A DNA stretch of 5,334 nucleotides from Methanospirillum hungatei (GTDB lineage Archaea; Halobacteriota; Methanomicrobia; Methanomicrobiales; Methanospirillaceae), in contig NZ_JAIWNS010000252.1 of assembly GCF_020216685.1 (NCBI RefSeq), positions 1 through 5,334 of the forward strand, in the 5' to 3' direction. This document shows positions 1-5,334 of the stretch, one piece after another. The translations under genes were made by a program, and so were the position numbers. How positions within the stretch are numbered: position 1 is the first letter of the stretch; each line of letters opens with the position of its first letter. The notes under the pieces are model-generated. The model was not told the origin of the DNA. It was given only the letters and a program-made list of their open reading frames with translations, and made no database searches.

Positions 1-1151
1 ATGGGGACTTCAATGAGATCAAAAACAATCTTAACGCTCTCATTGATGTTGTCCACATGAGAAACGATGATATTAAGATGCTCATTGAGGCAGCCATTCA
101 GGGGAAACTCGATGTCAGAGCGGATCATACAAAGTATCCTGGCGAGAACGGAAAGATGATTAAGGGCATCAATGACATGCTCGATGCATACATCGGACCA
201 ATTAACGTTTCTGCTGAATACATTGACAGGATTAGCAAGGGAGATATTCCGCCAAAGATCACTGAAGAGTACCATGGGGACTTCAATGAGATCAAAAACA
301 ATCTTAACGCTCTCATTGATGTTGTCCACATGAGAAACGATGATATTAAGATGCTCATCGAAGCTGCACTTGATGGGAAACTTGACGTCAGAGCAGATCA
401 TTCCCGCTATCCTGGAGAAAATGGTCGGATGATTAAAGGTATCAATGACATGCTTGATGCATACATCGGACCAATTAACGTTTCTGCTGAATACATTGAC
501 AGGATTAGCAAAGGTGATACTCCTCCAAAGATCACTGAAGAGTATCGTGGCGATTTCAATGAGATTAAAAATAATCTGAATGCACTCATTGATGTCATTC
601 AGATGCGGGGGGCAGACATTCAGTTACTAACAAAGGCAGGTATGGAGGGAAAACTGGATGTACGGGCAGATCCTTCAAAATACTCAGGGTATCATGGTAA
701 CATGATTAAAAGCCTGAACAATATGCTTGATACCTATATTGGCCCATTAAACCTTGCAGCTGAGTATATTGATCGGATAAGCAAAGGTGATCTACCGCCA
801 AAAATTACTGAAGAGTACCGTGGCGATTTCAATGAACTTAAAAATAACCTGAATCAGTGTATTGATGCAATCAGTCTTCTCGTTGAAGATGTGAACCTCC
901 TGTCTGAATCTGCAACTGCCGGAGAGTTACATACCAGGGCTGATGTGAACCGGCATCAGGGATCTTATGCAACGCTTGTGAAAGGAATAAATGAAACGCT
1001 CGATGCTGTGGTTGAACCTATTGAAGAGGCAATGAGAGTTGCAAAAGAGTATGCCCGGTGTAATCTGGCAACTTCCTTTAATCCGAATCTCGTTGTAAAA
1101 GGGGAATTTGCAGATTTCAGAAATTCACTTGATAAAATCGGCACAGATATA
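1..1151 (+). repeat. Tandem 273-bp (91-residue) double-HAMP repeat array
   Basis: The receptor gene contains in-frame tandem units of 273 bp: 57-329, 330-602 and 603-875. A diverged fourth unit lies at about 876-1151, and the tail of an earlier unit at 1-56. Each unit has two halves of about 45 residues. The first begins MRNDDIKMLIEAA and contains GKLDVRAD and MIKGINDMLDAY. The second begins IGPIN and contains EYIDRISKGD and GDFNEIKNNLN, with the Pro and Glu positions expected of a HAMP domain. Units 1 and 2 are almost identical in protein, unit 3 is clearly related, and unit 4 is divergent (VEPIEEAMRVAKEY). At DNA level, 1-85 equals 274-358 exactly and 183-238 equals 456-511 exactly. The array runs off the left edge, so its full length is unknown. 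HAMP assignment is by motif reading and knowledge of poly-HAMP receptors. Confidence 0.85.
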
Positions 1152-2096
1152 TCAAAAACTATTGAAAACCTGAATGAGGAGATTGAATCCCTCTCAAAAC
1201 ATTCAAGTAATGCACAGTATGGTGTAGAGGATGTCAGCAAAGGTGCACGTGAGATAGCCCAGAATGCTGAAGAGACATCAATGAATGCTTCCAAAGCAGA
1301 AGAGGGAATAGATCAGGTCCTACGTGCCATGGCTGACCTTACCATAATGGTAAGTGATATTTCTGCAAATGCTGATGCAGTTGCAAGACTCAGCGAAGAT
1401 GCTAATACGCTTGCAAAGAAGGGCACTGAATATGCAGGTGCTGCTGACAAAGGAATGGAGAGTATTACCAGATCATCTTCTGAAGTTGAGCAGATCATTG
1501 GTGCAATCAGAAGTGAGATGGATCAGATCCGTAAAATCGTCAATATCATCACCGATCTCGCAAACCAGACAAACCTTCTTGCATTAAACGCAGCTATTGA
1601 AGCAGCCCGGGCAGGTGAAGCCGGACGAGGATTTGCAGTTGTGGCGTCTGAAGTAAAAGCCCTGGCTCAGGAATCACGAACATCAGCTGAATCAATCGCT
1701 GACATGATCATGGGTCTTGAACGAAAATCTGATAGTGCTGCACATGCAATTGAAGCAGCAGGAAAAGCTGTCATTGAAGGGAACAGTGCATTATCAGATA
1801 CGCTCAATGTTTTCACTGAACTTACAAAAGCGGTTGATGATATTAATCAGAAGATGCTGACTATTGCACAGGCAACTGAACAACAGGCAGCCTCATTTGA
1901 GGAGATCACAGCAAGTGCAAATGAGATGAGTACGCTGGTTAAACGGACTGCCGACGATGCCACTCAGTCTTCAGCAACGAGTGAAGAAGCCCTGGCAGTG
2001 GTATCGCAGATTAACGGCATTATAAACCTGATTAATGAAGCAGTCAGTAATATGAGAAATGAAATGGAAGTCTTCACATTAAGAAAAACTTCCTGA
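1..2096 (+). CDS. Methyl-accepting chemotaxis protein with poly-HAMP array (5' truncated)
   Basis: This is a chemoreceptor that should control a CheA kinase through CheW; ligand and upstream sensor lie outside the window. The reading frame is open from the left edge (first full codon at base 3), so the ATG at base 57 is internal: it is the repeated Met that begins each repeat unit. The visible 697 residues have two parts. Bases 3-1151 encode tandem HAMP-like modules. Bases about 1155-2050 encode the long coiled-coil signalling domain. Its hairpin tip at 1563-1646 is nearly canonical (NQTNLLALNAAIEAARAGE, then GRGFAVVA). A methylation-type motif AASFEEITAS lies at 1887-1916 and a weaker one (SATSEEALAV) lies nearer the C-terminus. 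About 160 residues follow the tip, so the receptor is of a long class. No transmembrane segment is visible and the C-terminus (FTLRKTS) lacks a CheR-tethering pentapeptide. Family assignment is secure; membrane or cytosolic location cannot be judged. Confidence 0.95.
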   Translation, partial: GDFNEIKNNLNALIDVVHMRNDDIKMLIEAAIQGKLDVRADHTKYPGENGKMIKGINDMLDAYIGPINVSAEYIDRISKGDIPPKITEEYHGDFNEIKNNLNALIDVVHMRNDDIKMLIEAALDGKLDVRADHSRYPGENGRMIKGINDMLDAYIGPINVSAEYIDRISKGDTPPKITEEYRGDFNEIKNNLNALIDVIQMRGADIQLLTKAGMEGKLDVRADPSKYSGYHGNMIKSLNNMLDTYIGPLNLAAEYIDRISKGDLPPKITEEYRGDFNELKNNLNQCIDAISLLVEDVNLLSESATAGELHTRADVNRHQGSYATLVKGINETLDAVVEPIEEAMRVAKEYARCNLATSFNPNLVVKGEFADFRNSLDKIGTDISKTIENLNEEIESLSKHSSNAQYGVEDVSKGAREIAQNAEETSMNASKAEEGIDQVLRAMADLTIMVSDISANADAVARLSEDANTLAKKGTEYAGAADKGMESITRSSSEVEQIIGAIRSEMDQIRKIVNIITDLANQTNLLALNAAIEAARAGEAGRGFAVVASEVKALAQESRTSAESIADMIMGLERKSDSAAHAIEAAGKAVIEGNSALSDTLNVFTELTKAVDDINQKMLTIAQATEQQAASFEEITASANEMSTLVKRTADDATQSSATSEEALAVVSQINGIINLINEAVSNMRNEMEVFTLRKTS

Positions 2097-2108
2097 TTTT
2101 ATTTTATT
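2066..2108. terminator. Possible terminator between convergent genes
   Basis: The receptor and cheB stop codons are 2 bp apart, so any termination signal must lie inside coding sequence. A 6-bp inverted repeat (GGAAGT at 2066-2071, ACTTCC at 2088-2093; 16-nt loop) is followed on the + strand by a U-rich run TTTTATTTTATT at 2097-2108. Read leftward, the same stem is followed by the pyrimidine-rich ATTTCATTTCTC, so it could serve both directions. Archaeal termination mainly needs oligo-U and not a hairpin, and a 6-bp stem can arise by chance, so this is tentative. Confidence 0.3.
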
Positions 2109-2650
2109 GAGATTATAAAATCGTGTATCTCTTCAGGAGATAAAACTCGGTCAACATCTGTCAGACGGAATGCAGCTTCAGGCATACTTCTTATTGTACA
2201 GGTATCAGGATTCTGGATAAACACCTGTGCTCCAATCTTTTTCATATACATAAGCCCCTGCGCTCCATCACTCCCCATCCCGGATAATATAAGACCATAG
2301 AATGAATTCTTTGAATCTGGAATCAGGGACATCATTGTTACATCTACAGATGGGCGGACAAAATTTACTTTTTCTGACTTTTCAAGAATAATGGTTTCAT
2401 TATTTTTAAGGAGGAGATGACTATCGCCGGGAGTTATGAAAAGTGATCCCGGTTTTAAGACTTCTCCCCCATTTGGTACGATGACGTTCATGGAACATAG
2501 CTGGGAGAGTCGGCGTGCAAACCTGGATGTGGTAGATTCCGGCATATGCTGAACGATTACTATTGCCATTGGAACAGCAGGTATGCCGGTAAAGATGTCA
2601 AATATTACTCGTGGACCACCAGTTGAAGAACCAATAATGAGGATGTTCAT
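2099..2650 (-). CDS. cheB: CheB-type protein-glutamate methylesterase, catalytic domain only
   Basis: This enzyme should hydrolyse methyl-glutamate esters, and may deamidate Gln, on chemoreceptor coiled coils to allow adaptation. The 183-residue protein is one CheB esterase domain. The catalytic triad can be read by family comparison: Ser9 in GSSTGGP, His35 in VQHMP and Asp128 in LSGMGSDGAQG. The conserved PGD loop (residues 74-76) is also present. Classical CheB is about 350 residues with an N-terminal receiver that inhibits the esterase; that receiver is absent here. The ATG at 2650 is the only sensible start, because the frame is closed by TAA ten codons upstream with no other start codon between. 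No good Shine-Dalgarno is seen. It lies 13 bp after the stand-alone receiver gene, in a different frame, and is probably co-transcribed and translated with it. It converges on the receptor gene, its likely substrate or one of several. Confidence 0.93.
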   Translation of the reverse strand: MNILIIGSSTGGPRVIFDIFTGIPAVPMAIVIVQHMPESTTSRFARRLSQLCSMNVIVPNGGEVLKPGSLFITPGDSHLLLKNNETIILEKSEKVNFVRPSVDVTMMSLIPDSKNSFYGLILSGMGSDGAQGLMYMKKIGAQVFIQNPDTCTIRSMPEAAFRLTDVDRVLSPEEIHDFIISIK

Positions 2651-2663
2651 TATATATACCGCA

Positions 2664-3071
2664 CTAATCCAGCATGGTTATGTAATCGTCAACCAGCGCG
2701 ATGAGGTTTTCTGGTTCAAAGGGTTTGGTAATATAATCAAAGACATATTCTTTCAGGTGGTCAAGAGAAGTATCCGGAACATCCTTTGCAGTGAACATGG
2801 AAATGATAAGATCATGCATCAGGTCCCGGTTTACAATCTCCTGGATTGTTTCCCAGCCGTCAAGACCTGGCATCATTATATCCATTAAAATCACCCCTTT
2901 GAATCCTTTTTCCAGATAATCCAGACACTCTTTTCCGGAATGTGCAAGAAAAACCGGAAAGGGGCGTTTTCTAAATAAAGAGTTCACAGTAAAGAGTATG
3001 TCCTCATCATCATCTACGACCATAAGACCAGATAGTGAACGTGAAGATTCAGGATCAGTTGATGGATCCAT
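2664..3071 (-). CDS. Stand-alone response regulator receiver domain
   Basis: A single CheY-like phosphoacceptor domain of 135 residues with no output domain. Key residues are visible: the acidic pocket at Asp20-Asp21-Asp22, phosphoacceptor Asp64 in LMDIMMPGLDG, the switch Thr94 in SMFTAK, and Lys116 in TKPF. The final helix after TKPFEPENL is complete, so the domain is not truncated. Residues 1-15 form a short polar leader rich in Ser, Asp and Pro. The ATG at 3071 is the most upstream convenient start; an ATG at codon 17 (MVVDDDED) would also give a whole domain. It is the first gene of a leftward pair with the esterase-only cheB. It may therefore act as a detached CheB receiver, as a CheY acting on the archaellum switch, or as an intermediate in another phosphorelay. 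The sequence alone does not decide among these. Confidence 0.92.
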   Translation of the reverse strand: MDPSTDPESSRSLSGLMVVDDDEDILFTVNSLFRKRPFPVFLAHSGKECLDYLEKGFKGVILMDIMMPGLDGWETIQEIVNRDLMHDLIISMFTAKDVPDTSLDHLKEYVFDYITKPFEPENLIALVDDYITMLD

Positions 3072-3092
3072 ATGAAAGGATATTGTGATTCA

Positions 3093-3118
3093 GACTATAT
3101 TATTCTGCCTTATAACTG
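3093..3118 (-). promoter_or_regulatory. Candidate TATA elements for the receiver-cheB pair
   Basis: Upstream of the receiver ATG, the minus strand holds two A+T-rich boxes, GTTATAAGG (around 3109-3117) and AATAATATA (around 3095-3104). With an archaeal spacing of about 25 bp, the first would start transcription near 3088, giving a leader of about 17 nt. The second would start it near the ATG, giving a leaderless or nearly leaderless mRNA. No Shine-Dalgarno precedes the ATG, which fits a short leader. Assignment rests on composition and spacing only. Confidence 0.35.
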
Positions 3119-3123
3119 GTTAG

Positions 3124-3167
3124 AAAGATTGTGAACGAACAATGAATCTTTAGTAGTACTGATTCAG
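3124..3167. promoter_or_regulatory. Overlapping inverted repeats in the divergent intergenic region
   Basis: Between the two divergent genes lie three short perfect dyads. AAAGATT (3124-3130) pairs with AATCTTT (3145-3151), ATTGT (3128-3132) pairs with ACAAT (3139-3143), and TGAATC (3143-3148) pairs with GATTCA (3161-3166). The word TGATTCAG also occurs as a direct repeat at 3086-3093 and 3160-3167. Their position upstream of both TATA candidates would suit an operator, but the arms are short and the region is A+T-rich, so chance is a real alternative. Confidence 0.3.
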
Positions 3168-3188
3168 GAGATGGTATGGTAATCAGGA

Positions 3189-3196
3189 TTTATAAA
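3189..3196 (+). promoter_or_regulatory. TATA box for the Rsm22-family gene
   Basis: TTTATAAA matches the archaeal TATA consensus well. Transcription would be expected to start about 25 bp downstream, near 3217-3222. That places the RNA start at or beside the in-frame TTG at 3219 and about 50 nt before the ATG at 3273. This supports the ATG as the translation start. Confidence 0.5.
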
Positions 3197-3272
3197 AAAG
3201 GTATTAATAATCCTGCAGTTGGTTTATCTGTTCATTCGTAGAAGATCCTATCACAGATTACCTCTGATAGTT

Positions 3273-4619
3273 ATGAATTCAGATAAGCCATTTACAAAAT
3301 TTCATAAAAAAAATAAAACCCGGATAAAGAAAAAGGATGGTGAATTAAAATCAGAAAGCCGGCAGAAGAGTGACAGACAGGTAAAATATCAAAGAAAACT
3401 TCTGAAAATTCCTTCCCGGCTGGAACGATTAATTGAAAAATATATTGAGAATAAAACAGGAAAACCTGTGGATACTCCGGCGACAATTGAACGAATCAGA
3501 CAATCTGTCCTTGCTCAGAAAGCCGGATACTGGAGTAAAACACCCCATGCAAAATATGGAAGGGGGTATGATGTTTTCGCCTATCTTTCCTATCAGGCTC
3601 CGGGTTATATAATTCAATTTCATTACATCATCCAGAGACTTGATAAATCCGGACTTCTTCCAGAGGACCTTAAAGTACTGGACCTAGGAACCGGTCCCGG
3701 AGTTGTTCCGCTCGCTCTCACTTGGTTTATGAAAGAGAGGAAGAAAGGAACACTCACCATTGATGCCATAGAGCAGTCTGAAGAATTCATAGAGGCTTTC
3801 AAATTTCTTGTTCCAGAATTTGCATCTGAATCTTTAATAAAAACAGATCTTTTACAGCATGCGGATATCAGATCATGGCAGCCGAAAAATTCTGGTACGT
3901 ATACCATGATCACCTGCCAGAATGTTCTGGCTGAACTTCCTGGAGAGAGCAGCAGAGAAAAAGCAGACCTCTTGATAAAATATTGTTCATCATTGACAGA
4001 TGATGGTATTTTGATTCTGGTTGAACCGGCAGAACTCAGACACTCAACAGAATTGCGCATTCTTCAAAAAAATCTGGAGAGATCAGGATTATTTCTCTTG
4101 GGTCCATGCAGATATATCCATCCGGGCCCATGTGAACCGGATACCTGCTGGTCCTTTGCAGAACTATCTGAATTAAAGCCGCCACGATTGATGGAGTTGT
4201 TAAGTGAGGGGCAGGACGGGTATCGGTTTCTGAATACCGATATAAAATTTTCCTATAGTATCCTTACAAAAAAACCCCTTGCCCCGGTTTGTCCGAATTC
4301 ATTTATTCAAGGAACCATCCCGCTCGGTGAACTTGAAGATTACCTCGGTGAAACAGTGACCATTGCCGGAGCAAAGATGTCGATGGACATTGGTAACCGG
4401 GAATTTGCCATTTTTCTCATTTGTGACGGATCAGGAGGAGCAAAAGTATATCTTATCATCCCCCGTTCATTAAAGAATCAAGAGATTACATCGGTAAAAA
4501 AAGCAGAGTATGGAGATATTTTAAAAATCTCAGAGGTTCGTGTCAGATGGAATCCAAAAAAGGGATCATACAATCTTGTTGCAGGTGCACGAACTCAGGT
4601 TTCTGCAATGCATAAATAG
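3273..4619 (+). CDS. Rsm22-family SAM-dependent methyltransferase with cysteine cluster and OB-like C-terminus
   Basis: A probable RNA methyltransferase or ribosome-assembly factor of the Rsm22/METTL17 family (448 residues from the ATG at 3273). The frame is open to a TTG at 3219, but that adds a hydrophobic stretch (MVYLFIRRR) and falls at the predicted RNA start, so the ATG is preferred. Order of parts: Lys-rich tail (about 6-42); family motif DVFAYLSYQAPGY (100-112); SAM motif I LDLGTGPG (136-143) with acidic Glu167; NVLAELP (217-223); LVEPAE (249-254); cysteine cluster C279-x7-C287-x4-C292 in a PCRYIHPGPCEPDTCWSF context; FSYSIL (326-331). The cluster resembles the Rsm22 signature PCPH-CP-WCHF, whose cysteines bind a 4Fe-4S cluster in the mitochondrial homologue. 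Cys384 (ICDGSG) or Cys340 could be the fourth ligand. Residues about 347-445 look like an OB fold, suggesting RNA binding. No clear Shine-Dalgarno is seen. The family is fairly sure; the substrate is unknown. Confidence 0.85.
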   Translation: MNSDKPFTKFHKKNKTRIKKKDGELKSESRQKSDRQVKYQRKLLKIPSRLERLIEKYIENKTGKPVDTPATIERIRQSVLAQKAGYWSKTPHAKYGRGYDVFAYLSYQAPGYIIQFHYIIQRLDKSGLLPEDLKVLDLGTGPGVVPLALTWFMKERKKGTLTIDAIEQSEEFIEAFKFLVPEFASESLIKTDLLQHADIRSWQPKNSGTYTMITCQNVLAELPGESSREKADLLIKYCSSLTDDGILILVEPAELRHSTELRILQKNLERSGLFLLGPCRYIHPGPCEPDTCWSFAELSELKPPRLMELLSEGQDGYRFLNTDIKFSYSILTKKPLAPVCPNSFIQGTIPLGELEDYLGETVTIAGAKMSMDIGNREFAIFLICDGSGGAKVYLIIPRSLKNQEITSVKKAEYGDILKISEVRVRWNPKKGSYNLVAGARTQVSAMHK

Positions 4620-4668
4620 ATAACCGGTTAATTGTTAATGAGTATTGCAGACGAGTATTCCGATACAG

Positions 4669-4674
4669 GGTGAT
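4669..4674 (+). promoter_or_regulatory. Shine-Dalgarno for the SHOCT/TPR gene
   Basis: GGTGAT is complementary to the archaeal 16S rRNA 3' end and lies 2 nt before the ATG at 4677, a usual spacing for this 3'-shifted version of the motif. An in-frame TGA at 4671-4673 overlaps it, so translation cannot start further upstream. Together these fix the start at 4677. Confidence 0.7.
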
Positions 4675-4676
4675 CG

Positions 4677-5334
4677 ATGTCAGATGAAGATCCCATAAAA
4701 ATTCTGCAGGTACGCTTTGCAAAAGGAGAGATATCAGCAGAGCAGTATGAGCAGATGCTTTCTTTTCTCATCCGGGATGTTTCATCATTTAAGCAGACAG
4801 AAACAAAAGAGAAACCGGATGTTATTGAAAACCCGGTGGAGCAGGAAACCCCTCCGGCAGTAAAACCAGAAAAACCTGAGCTTGCGGATGATGTTGAAGC
4901 AGAGGAGATTGCTGTCATCGAACCTTTGTCAACACTCACCGAACCTGAACGGACAACTGTAAAAGAGATCGCAACAGCAATAGCAAATGCCGAAGAACCG
5001 GTTTCTTCAGATACCGAATCATTGGCAATAGAAGTAACCGAAGAGACAGACACTGTTGAGAGTGAAGAAGTACCCGCTGGTGAAGAAGACTTTGCTGCTG
5101 GCACTGTACTTGACACCTCTATATCAGATGAACAGATTGAAGCAATTGAAATTTCTGAAGAGATCCCAGAGGATGTAACAGAGAAAAAAGAGAGTGCCGA
5201 GAGATTTTTATCCCAGGAGGATCTTGGAAATGTCTGCTATGTCACCGCGGTCAATCTGGTCCAGGCCGGTGAGTTTGAAAAAGCGTATCCCTTTATCGAA
5301 AAATCTCTGACAATTCAGCCTGAACTGACATTAT
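4677..5334 (+). CDS. SHOCT-like / acidic linker / TPR protein (3' truncated)
   Basis: The frame is open from the ATG at 4677 to the right edge (219 codons plus one base), so the C-terminus is missing. Residues about 5-31 (IKILQVRFAKGEISAEQYEQ) look like a SHOCT motif: a short helix, a K/R-x-GEI turn, then a second helix with Y and L. Residues about 40-175 are a low-complexity, Glu-, Pro-, Thr- and Val-rich acidic stretch, probably disordered. Residues about 182-217 form a helix pair typical of a tetratricopeptide repeat (NLVQAGEFEKAYPFIEKSL, then IQPEL), so more TPR units probably follow. No signal peptide or membrane segment is seen, so it is probably cytoplasmic. SHOCT and TPR both suggest oligomerisation or scaffolding; no reaction can be assigned. 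It starts 57 bp after the Rsm22-family gene in the same direction and may be co-transcribed. It does not match a named protein that I recognise. Confidence 0.85.
   Translation, partial: MSDEDPIKILQVRFAKGEISAEQYEQMLSFLIRDVSSFKQTETKEKPDVIENPVEQETPPAVKPEKPELADDVEAEEIAVIEPLSTLTEPERTTVKEIATAIANAEEPVSSDTESLAIEVTEETDTVESEEVPAGEEDFAAGTVLDTSISDEQIEAIEISEEIPEDVTEKKESAERFLSQEDLGNVCYVTAVNLVQAGEFEKAYPFIEKSLTIQPELTL

Noticed and set aside
125..598. Two similar minus-strand open frames (125-358 and 407-598) with related proteins
   Set aside because: They are antisense readings of HAMP units 1 and 2, and they resemble each other only because the sense repeats do.
965..1587. Open frames inside the receptor signalling domain on both strands
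   Set aside because: They overlap a strongly supported MCP coding region, have no recognisable domains, and look like frame shadows.
2651..2680. Possibility that receiver and cheB are one gene broken by a frameshift
   Set aside because: The receiver has a complete last helix and stop, and the cheB frame is closed by TAA ten codons before its ATG. A simple single-base error would therefore not give a normal linker. Splitting in the distant past remains possible.
2583..2888. Plus-strand open frame of 101 codons across the cheB/receiver junction
   Set aside because: It is antisense to two genes with intact catalytic and phosphoacceptor residues, and shows no domain of its own.
3219..3272. TTG start giving 18 extra residues on the methyltransferase
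   Set aside because: It coincides with the predicted transcription start, has no convincing Shine-Dalgarno, and encodes an atypical hydrophobic leader. The ATG at 3273 is more natural.
3292..4060. Minus-strand open frames within the methyltransferase gene
   Set aside because: They are antisense to conserved SAM-binding and Rsm22 motifs and have no recognisable content.
4621..4630. 10-bp palindrome TAACCGGTTA just after the methyltransferase stop
   Set aside because: It is too short to form a hairpin and has no U-tract, so I could not support it as a terminator or operator.
4628..5116. Minus-strand Ser/Val-rich open frame of 162 codons
   Set aside because: It is the antisense reading of the acidic Glu-rich linker; GAA and GCA codons give Ser-rich complements, which explains its low complexity. 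The sense gene has a Shine-Dalgarno and recognisable domains.

Overview
The window looks like chromosomal DNA of a motile methanogenic archaeon, most likely a Methanospirillum-like member of the Methanomicrobiales. This is inferred from the style of the genes: a chemoreceptor with a long array of HAMP-type repeats, an archaeal Rsm22-family methyltransferase, a TATA-like promoter element, a GGTGAT-type Shine-Dalgarno and moderate A+T content. No 16S rRNA or other decisive marker is present, so the genus is a guess. Coding density is high. Every base belongs to one of five genes or to short spacers; the longest gap is about 200 bp.

Left part (1-3071) is a chemotaxis/signalling block. A methyl-accepting chemotaxis protein, cut at its 5' end by the window edge, runs rightward. 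It carries tandem 91-residue units, each made of two HAMP-like halves, followed by a complete MCP signalling hairpin. Converging on it, with only 2 bp between stop codons, is a leftward pair: a stand-alone receiver-domain protein, then 13 bp later a CheB methylesterase that consists only of the catalytic domain. Receiver and esterase are normally fused in CheB. Here they are separate, neighbouring genes, next to a receptor with a recognisable methylation motif that such an esterase could act on.

Middle (3072-3272) is a divergent intergenic region with TATA-like elements for both directions and several short overlapping inverted repeats.

Right part (3273-5334) runs rightward. First comes an Rsm22-family SAM-dependent methyltransferase with a conserved cysteine cluster (a possible Fe-S site) and a C-terminal OB-fold-like region. 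After 57 bp comes the start of a gene cut by the right edge, encoding an N-terminal SHOCT-like helix pair, a long acidic linker and the beginning of a TPR domain. The methyltransferase gene looks unrelated in function to the chemotaxis block.

No tRNA, rRNA, CRISPR array, insertion sequence or attachment site was seen. The most notable points are the HAMP repeat array with patchy near-identical DNA, the split receiver/CheB pair, and the Rsm22 protein with its cysteine cluster and OB-like tail. None of these amounts to a clearly new system.
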